From NCBI RefSeq assembly GCF_015751895.1, contig NZ_JADOTZ010000001.1, positions 186,001 through 250,000 of the forward strand: a stretch of DNA of 64,000 bases. Reading direction: 5' to 3'. Made by a program: the position numbers and the translations under genes. Shown here piece by piece: positions 57,843 to 64,000 of the stretch (position 1 is the first letter of the stretch; the number at the start of each line of letters is the position of its first letter). Origin of the DNA: Zhihengliuella flava. Lineage in GTDB: Bacteria > Actinomycetota > Actinomycetes > Actinomycetales > Micrococcaceae. Below the pieces are notes generated by a model. That model did not search any database. It saw only the letters and a list, made by a program, of their open reading frames with translations, and was not told the origin of the DNA.

Positions 57843-57908
57843 GGACGGCTTCGCCGTCCTCCCGATGACGAGGGCGGGTGCACATTGTGAAGGCACCCGC
57901 CCTCGTCA
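57843..57908 (+). promoter_or_regulatory. Tandem hairpins between pgi and zwf
   Basis: A 7-bp hairpin with a TTC loop (57843-57859) is followed by a perfect 16-bp inverted repeat with an 11-base loop (57866-57881 and 57893-57908). The last bases of the second stem touch the AGGAAAG ribosome-binding site of zwf. Depending on RNA folding they could act as a terminator, a processing element or a modulator of zwf translation. Confidence 0.5.
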
Positions 57909-57919
57909 GGAAAGTAGAC

Positions 57920-59467
57920 ATGCCACTCAGTACGTCCAATCCCCTGCGCGATGCCCGCGACCGCCGGCTCAATCGCATCGCTGGACCCTCCGCCCTCGTG
58001 TTCTTTGGTGTCACCGGAGACCTAGCCCGAAAGAAACTTCTGCCGGCGGTGTACGATTTGGCCAACCGCGGCTTGTTGCCCCCCAGCTTCGCCGTCGTGG
58101 GTTTTGGTCGACGCGACTGGAGCGATGACGAGTTTGTCAGCCAGGTCCGCGGCTGGGTTGAAACTCACGCCCGCACGGAGTTTGACGAGACCGTGTGGCA
58201 GCAGCTCTCCTCCGGGTTTCGGTTTGTCACCGGCGGCTTTGATGATGACGCGGCCTTCGAGACGTTGGGAGAGACCCTGCGTGAGCTCGAGCGCTCCCGC
58301 GGGACGCGTGGTAACCACGCCTTTTACCTGTCCATCCCACCGAACTCGTTTGAGCAGGTCTGCCAGCAGTTGTCTCAGCACGGCCTGGCCACGCGAGACC
58401 AGGTCGAGGAAGACACTCACACGTGGCAGCGCGTCGTGATCGAGAAGCCCTTCGGCCACAATCTCGAGTCCGCACGCGAGCTCAATAGCATCGTTGAGCA
58501 GGTTTTCCCCTCTGATGCCGTCTTCAGGATTGACCACTATCTTGGCAAGGAGACGGTGCAGAATCTGTTGGCACTGCGTTTTGCCAACCAGCTATTCGAG
58601 CCGCTGTGGAACGCCAACCATGTTGACCACGTGCAGATCACCATGGCCGAAGATATTGGCATTGGCGGCCGGGCGAGCTACTACGATGGCGTTGGCGCGG
58701 CCCGCGACGTCATTCAGAACCACTTGCTGCAGCTCTTGGCGCTCACAGCGATGGAAGAGCCCATTAGTTTCGACGCGGAGCACCTGCGGGCCGAGAAGGA
58801 GAAGGTCCTGGCCGCCGTCGAGCTTCCGGCAGACCTCTCTGCGGCATCCGCTCGTGGGCAATACTCGAGCGGTTGGCAGGGCGGCGAGGAAGTCGTCGGT
58901 TTCCTGGATGAGGAAGGGTTCAACCCGGAATCGAAGACGGAGACCTACGCGGCGCTGCGCCTCGATATCAACACCAGGCGCTGGGCCGGGGTTCCCTTCT
59001 ACCTGCGCGCCGGCAAGCGCTTGGGACGCCGCGTCACGGAAATCGCCGTCGTGTTCAAACGTCCTCCCAACCTGCTCTTCCGGGACAACCACGAGGCGAC
59101 CATGGGGCAGAACGCCGTGGTGATCCGCGTTCAGCCGGACGAGGGAGCCACGATTCGATTCGGTTCAAAGGTCCCGGGCACGCAGATGGAAGTCCGTGAT
59201 GTCACCATGGACTTTGGCTACGGCCACTCCTTCACCGAGTCCAGTCCGGAGGCGTACGAGCGTCTCATCCTCGACGTGCTTCTGGGCGAGCCACCGCTGT
59301 TCCCGCGGCACGAGGAAGTTGAGCTGTCCTGGAAGATCCTCGACCCGTTCGAGGAGCATTGGGCTTCCCTCGACGCACAGCCGGATCCTTATGAACCCGG
59401 TAGTTGGGGCCCCACCAGCGCCGACGAATTGATGGCACGTGACGGAAGGACGTGGCGCCGCCCATGA
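57920..59467 (+). CDS. zwf: Glucose-6-phosphate 1-dehydrogenase
   Basis: 515 residues. First oxidative pentose-phosphate step, making NADPH. Rossmann loop FFGVTGDLARKKLLPA; active site RIDHYLGKETVQNLL (catalytic histidine and lysine); substrate contacts IEKPFGHNLESAREL. C-terminal beta domain is complete. ATG 57920 has AGGAAAG six bases upstream; a frame reaching 57878 would start inside the hairpin and is rejected. Its stop overlaps the opcA start (ATGA). Confidence 0.96.
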   Translation: MPLSTSNPLRDARDRRLNRIAGPSALVFFGVTGDLARKKLLPAVYDLANRGLLPPSFAVVGFGRRDWSDDEFVSQVRGWVETHARTEFDETVWQQLSSGFRFVTGGFDDDAAFETLGETLRELERSRGTRGNHAFYLSIPPNSFEQVCQQLSQHGLATRDQVEEDTHTWQRVVIEKPFGHNLESARELNSIVEQVFPSDAVFRIDHYLGKETVQNLLALRFANQLFEPLWNANHVDHVQITMAEDIGIGGRASYYDGVGAARDVIQNHLLQLLALTAMEEPISFDAEHLRAEKEKVLAAVELPADLSAASARGQYSSGWQGGEEVVGFLDEEGFNPESKTETYAALRLDINTRRWAGVPFYLRAGKRLGRRVTEIAVVFKRPPNLLFRDNHEATMGQNAVVIRVQPDEGATIRFGSKVPGTQMEVRDVTMDFGYGHSFTESSPEAYERLILDVLLGEPPLFPRHEEVELSWKILDPFEEHWASLDAQPDPYEPGSWGPTSADELMARDGRTWRRP

Positions 59468-60405
59468 TTGTTGACCTAGAAAAGACCACGACGTCGAAGG
59501 TCGCGAAGCAGCTCCAGAAGCTCCGCGAAGCGGGCGGCGTCGTCGCCCTCAGCCGCGTGCTAACGCTCGTGGTCTTGACCACCGAGGGATTCGAAGAGCC
59601 AGCCATTGAGGCCGCGAATCTGGCCAGTCGGGAACACCCGTGCCGGATCATCGTGGTGGTCGAGGGAACAGCGGACCGGGACACCCGCCTAGACGCGCAG
59701 ATCCGCGTCGGAGGCGACGCCGGCGCTTCTGAGGTGATAGTCCTCCGGGGGCAAGGCGAACTCGCCGCGACCAACCAAGCCCTCGTCTCCGGCCTGCTTC
59801 TGCCGGACGCGCCCATCGTCGCCTGGTGGCCGCACGGCGTCCCGGAGCAAGCCAGCGAGACGCCGATTGGTCGCATCGCTCACCGCCGCATTACCGACTC
59901 CCAAGTCGAGGCGGCACCTCGAGCCGCACTCTGGCGCATCTCCGACCACTACGTGGCGGGCGATACAGACCTCGCCTGGACTCGCATCACGTTGTGGCGC
60001 GCCCAGCTAGCCTCCGTCCTCGACCAGATCGATCCCGCGTCGATTTCGTCCGTCACGGTTAAGGGGGCCGGAGACTCGTCGAGCACAGACCTCTTGGCTG
60101 CGTGGCTCACCTTGACCCTCGACGTGCCGGTGACCATTGCCTCGACGACGCCGGGAACTGGCGTTCGCAGCGTTCGGCTCAGCCGCGCGGACGGCGATGT
60201 CGTCCTGACCCGGCCCCACGGTCACGTGGCCGAGCTGTATCAGCAGGACCAGCCGGTGCAGCGCATTTCCATGCCCCGGCGACCGCTCTCCGACTGTTTG
60301 GCCGAGGAACTGCGGCGGCTAGATCCGGATGAGGTCTTTGGCGAAGTCGTTACCGAGGGCTTACGCAAGACGAACCTGCGCAGCGTGGTGGCTTCCGAAC
60401 GGTAA
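59464..60405 (+). CDS. opcA: Glucose-6-phosphate dehydrogenase assembly protein OpcA
   Basis: 313 residues. In cyanobacteria and Actinobacteria OpcA promotes the active oligomer of Zwf. Family features: VDLEKTTTSKVAKQLQKLRE at the N-terminus, RILTLVV-like block here as SRVLTLVVLTT, VAWWPHGVPEQ, and DLAWTRITLWRAQLAS. ATG 59464 overlaps the zwf stop codon, so production is coupled to Zwf. In many relatives pgl follows; here a terminator hairpin follows instead. Confidence 0.93.
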   Translation: MIVDLEKTTTSKVAKQLQKLREAGGVVALSRVLTLVVLTTEGFEEPAIEAANLASREHPCRIIVVVEGTADRDTRLDAQIRVGGDAGASEVIVLRGQGELAATNQALVSGLLLPDAPIVAWWPHGVPEQASETPIGRIAHRRITDSQVEAAPRAALWRISDHYVAGDTDLAWTRITLWRAQLASVLDQIDPASISSVTVKGAGDSSSTDLLAAWLTLTLDVPVTIASTTPGTGVRSVRLSRADGDVVLTRPHGHVAELYQQDQPVQRISMPRRPLSDCLAEELRRLDPDEVFGEVVTEGLRKTNLRSVVASER

Positions 60406-60444
60406 GCCCGGCCGGCAGCGAAGGTCCATCGGTTGCCAGAACCA

Positions 60445-60484
60445 CAGAGGCCGCCTCCCCGGAACTCCGGGGAGGCGGCCTCTG
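60445..60484. terminator. Bidirectional hairpin terminator between opcA and secG
   Basis: A perfect 19-bp inverted repeat (60445-60463 and 60466-60484) with two central bases, between convergent genes. No long U-tract is seen. Confidence 0.8.
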
Positions 60485-60522
60485 CCGTGGTCTCACGATG
60501 CGCTAGCGAACGCCAGCCTCCG

Positions 60523-60774
60523 TCAGACCTCGACGTTGAAACGGGCTATCAGGCCGAGTGCGATGACCACGACGCCCCACGTGAGACCCATGCCGACCGT
60601 CAAGCGGTTAAGGTTGCGCTCGGCCACACCCGAGGCGCTCAAATTGCTCGTCACGCCACCGCCGAACATGTCAGACATGCCGCCGCCACGTCCCTTGTGC
60701 AAGAGAACAAGCAGAATGAGCAAGAGGCTGGTAATGCCCAGCAGGACCTGCAGAATAATCTTCAGTGCGTCCAC
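60523..60774 (-). CDS. secG: Preprotein translocase subunit SecG
   Basis: 83 residues. Two membrane helices: KIILQVLLGITSLLLILLVL and the C-terminal GMGLTWGVVVIALGLIARF. Between them lies the conserved loop HKGRGGGMSDMFGGG. It completes the SecYEG channel. ATG 60774, 32 bases after tpiA. The order gap-pgk-tpiA-secG is standard in Actinobacteria. Confidence 0.95.
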   Translation of the reverse strand: MDALKIILQVLLGITSLLLILLVLLHKGRGGGMSDMFGGGVTSNLSASGVAERNLNRLTVGMGLTWGVVVIALGLIARFNVEV

Positions 60775-60806
60775 TACGGCCTTTCGGTATGCGTCTTCCG
60801 TGGAGA

Positions 60807-61622
60807 CTAGTCGGTCACCAGGTGGTTCTCGAACCTGACAATGCTAGCAAATTCAGCGGCATCGAGGCTCGCACCCCCGACGAGAACGCCATCCACGTCG
60901 CGTTCGCGGAGAATCTGTGCTGCGTTCTGCCCCTTGACGGATCCACCGTAGAGCAGGCGTACGGCCCCCGCCGTGGCGGCGTCGTACAACTCCTCGATTT
61001 CGGCGCGCAGGGCGGCGCACATTACCTGCGCGTCCTCAGGCCCCGCTACCTCGCCTGTCCCGATGGCCCAGACCGGCTCATAAGCCACCACGAGGCGAGC
61101 CACCTGTTCCGCCGTAATGCCCTCGAGGTCGGCGCGCAGTTGCTCCAGCGTGTGCTCGACGTGGGTGCCTGCTTGGCGGATTTCCAGTCCTTCGCCCACG
61201 CACAGTACCGGTGTCAGATCGTGGCGGAAGGCGGCCTCAACCTTGGCGCGCAGCGTCGCATCCGTTTCTTGGTGGATGGTGCGGCGTTCTGAGTGCCCGA
61301 CGAGGACATAGGTGCAGCCGAGCCTGTTCAGGAACTGGCCCGAAATATCACCGGTGTACGCGCCAGAATCATGCTCGGAGAGGTCCTGGGCCCCATAGAC
61401 GACGTCGAGGTCGTCACCAGCGACGAGCGTCTGGACGCCGCGTAGATCCGTGAACGGCGGAAACACGGCTACCTCCACGCGACGGTGGTCATGATGAGCA
61501 TCATCCAAGGTCCACGCGAGCTTTTGGAGCAGCGTGATGCCCTGAACGTGGTCCATGTTCATTTTCCAATTGCCCGCAATGAGCGGTCGACGAACAAACT
61601 CGCCATTTTGACTTTGCGTCAT
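60807..61622 (-). CDS. tpiA: Triose-phosphate isomerase
   Basis: 271 residues. Interconverts dihydroxyacetone phosphate and glyceraldehyde 3-phosphate. Signatures: LIAGNWKMN (catalytic lysine), [10 protein letters not shown] (histidine), [15 protein letters not shown] (glutamate) and [12 protein letters not shown] (phosphate loop). ATG 61622 has GAAGGGTG upstream. An open frame continues upstream to 61901 but is antisense-like in composition relative to pgk and overlaps it, so it is not part of the gene. Four bases separate tpiA from the pgk stop codon. Confidence 0.96.
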   Translation of the reverse strand: MTQSQNGEFVRRPLIAGNWKMNMDHVQGITLLQKLAWTLDDAHHDHRRVEVAVFPPFTDLRGVQTLVAGDDLDVVYGAQDLSEHDSGAYTGDISGQFLNRLGCTYVLVGHSERRTIHQETDATLRAKVEAAFRHDLTPVLCVGEGLEIRQAGTHVEHTLEQLRADLEGITAEQVARLVVAYEPVWAIGTGEVAGPEDAQVMCAALRAEIEELYDAATAGAVRLLYGGSVKGQNAAQILRERDVDGVLVGGASLDAAEFASIVRFENHLVTD

Positions 61623-61626
61623 GTGA

Positions 61627-62853
61627 TCACCCTTCCAAGGCCCGCAGGCCCGGCAATTCCTTGCCCTCGAGGTACTCGAGGCTGGCCCCGCCACCGGTCG
61701 AAATATGGCCGAAGCTGTCCTCGCTGAATCCGAGCTGGCGGACGGCCGCAGCCGAGTCGCCGCCGCCGACGACGCTAAACGCCTCAGAGTCTGACAGCGC
61801 CTGCGCCACGGTTCGGGTACCGCCAGCGAAGGCCTCAATCTCGAAGACACCCATCGGGCCATTCCAGAAGACGGTGTTGGCGCCGCGAATGAAACTGGCA
61901 AACTTCTCTGCGGTCGCGGGGCCGATATCTAGTCCCAGGCCGCTGGAACCAAAGGAACCAGCTTCCATCGCATCAGCGGCAACCACCTCGTGTTCCGCGT
62001 CGGCCCCGAACTTGCTGGCCATCACGATGTCCGTCGGAAGGACGATCTCGCAGCCCAGCTCGCGGGCTTTCTTGAGATACCCCTTGACGACGTCAAGTTG
62101 ATCTTCTTCCAGCAAGCTGGAACCGACCGGGTGGCCCAAGGCCTTGAGAAAGGTGAAGACCATGCCGCCACCAATGAGCAGGTGGTCCGCGCGCCCCAGA
62201 AGATTGTCAATAACGGCCAACTTGTCCGAGACCTTTGAGCCGCCGAGCACGACGACGTAGGGCCGCTTTGGTGCCTCCGTGAGCGTCTTGAGGACTTCGA
62301 CCTCCGTATGAACGAGGTCTCCTTGATAGGCCGGCAGCAGGCCAGCCACATCGAAGACCGAGGCATGTCGGCGATGCACGGCGCCAAACGCGTCGTTGAC
62401 ATACGCGCCCTGCTCCCCCGTCAGTGCGACGAGCTCGCGCGCGAACGTCAACCGCTCGGCTTCGTCTTTGCTGGTCTCCCGCGCATCGAAACGCACGTTC
62501 TCCACGAGCAGCAGCTCGCCCTCTGCCAAGTCGCTCGCCAAGCGCTGCGCGTCCGGACCAGCGACATCCTGGGCAACCGTGACGGGAAAGTCCGCCAGAT
62601 CGGCCAGTCGCTGCCCAGCCGGCTTGATCGAAAACTGTGGGTCCACTTGTCCCTTGGGGCGGCCCAAGTGCGCCATGACGATGACCTTGGCGCCAGCCTC
62701 AGTCAGCTGGGACAGCACTGGCAGGGAGGCACGAATTCGACCATCGTCGGTCACGGTAGAACCGTCAAGCGGCACGTTCAGGTCGCTACGAACCAGAACG
62801 TGCCGCCCACGGACACCATCAGCGAGAAGATCGTTGAGAGTGTGAGAAGTCAT
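61627..62853 (-). CDS. pgk: Phosphoglycerate kinase
   Basis: 408 residues. Transfers phosphate from 1,3-bisphosphoglycerate to ADP. Seen: [30 protein letters not shown], the ENVRFDARE region, [18 protein letters not shown], and the C-terminal nucleotide loop [11 protein letters not shown] with [21 protein letters not shown] 62853. 24 bases downstream of gap. Confidence 0.97.
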   Translation of the reverse strand: MTSHTLNDLLADGVRGRHVLVRSDLNVPLDGSTVTDDGRIRASLPVLSQLTEAGAKVIVMAHLGRPKGQVDPQFSIKPAGQRLADLADFPVTVAQDVAGPDAQRLASDLAEGELLLVENVRFDARETSKDEAERLTFARELVALTGEQGAYVNDAFGAVHRRHASVFDVAGLLPAYQGDLVHTEVEVLKTLTEAPKRPYVVVLGGSKVSDKLAVIDNLLGRADHLLIGGGMVFTFLKALGHPVGSSLLEEDQLDVVKGYLKKARELGCEIVLPTDIVMASKFGADAEHEVVAADAMEAGSFGSSGLGLDIGPATAEKFASFIRGANTVFWNGPMGVFEIEAFAGGTRTVAQALSDSEAFSVVGGGDSAAAVRQLGFSEDSFGHISTGGGASLEYLEGKELPGLRALEG

Positions 62854-62877
62854 GTGAAAAGGCTATCCGATCAGTGC

Positions 62878-63918
<1,041 letters not shown>

Positions 63919-64000
63919 TCACTTCGAAACCAAATGAGAACATCTCGGAGTGACCAGCGGACAGATTGGACACTCCGTTGTGCCGCTAACTGGGCATCCA

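Noticed and set aside
61623-61901. N-terminal extension of tpiA
   Set aside because: It overlaps the pgk coding sequence; homologues begin at about the NWKMN region and a ribosome-binding site precedes ATG 61622.

Overview
The window looks like a piece of the core chromosome of a high-GC Gram-positive bacterium of the order Micrococcales, most likely family Micrococcaceae (Arthrobacter / Micrococcus relatives). The basis is base composition, frequent GTG starts, an actinobacterial homodimeric pyruvate dehydrogenase E1, the opcA-zwf pair, a FasR-type regulator next to fabD, an AhpE-DUF3052 pair, and gene orders typical of Actinobacteria. This placement is from recognition of gene families and order, not from a database search. 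Almost every gene is a recognisable housekeeping gene. I see no prophage, insertion sequence, CRISPR array or biosynthetic island.

Layout. 1-7000: a cut-off DUF457 membrane hydrolase, a coiled-coil zinc-ribbon relative, a Nif3-like protein, msrA, cysteine synthesis (cysK-cysE), gnd, tRNA-Val(TAC), an AhpE-type peroxiredoxin and DUF3052. 7200-15200: aceE, then the FasR-like regulator and the type II fatty-acid synthase cluster fabD-fabH-acpP-fabF. 15300-28440 (minus strand): a long run, read in its own direction as rarA, rpsD, two small membrane-associated proteins, alaS, ruvX, mltG, aroE, aroC, aroK, aroB, a TPR protein, efp and nusB. 28560-34650: dtd, aspS, hisS, a DUF349 coiled-coil protein and an AbiEi-like protein. 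34670-44220 (minus): pdxT, yebC, ruvC, ruvA, ruvB, yajC, secD, secF and the bifunctional (p)ppGpp enzyme. 44350-47170 (plus): an M3 peptidase and a GNAT protein sitting between pdxT and pdxS. 47250-52640 (minus): ctaB, thrS, HIT, pgsA, pdxS. 52930-60400 (plus): tkt-tal-pgi-zwf-opcA. 60520-63890 (minus): gap-pgk-tpiA-secG.

The genes group into a few themes: central carbon flow (gap-pgk-tpiA, pentose phosphate enzymes, pyruvate dehydrogenase feeding fatty-acid synthesis), shikimate pathway, translation (four aminoacyl-tRNA synthetases, EF-P, Dtd, S4), recombination (RuvABC, RuvX, RarA), Sec export (SecD, SecF, YajC, SecG) and stringent response. Transcription-unit ends are often marked by long perfect hairpins lacking a clear U-tract.

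I do not find an obviously new biological system. The observations most worth checking are: a 17-base dyad between the FasR-like regulator gene and fabD; tandem hairpins abutting the zwf ribosome-binding site; a hairpin between acpP and fabF; separation of pdxS from pdxT by an oppositely oriented gene pair; absence of the usual mannoside acyltransferase/pimA pair next to pgsA and of pgl next to opcA; and an enlarged catalytic-site spacing in PgsA.
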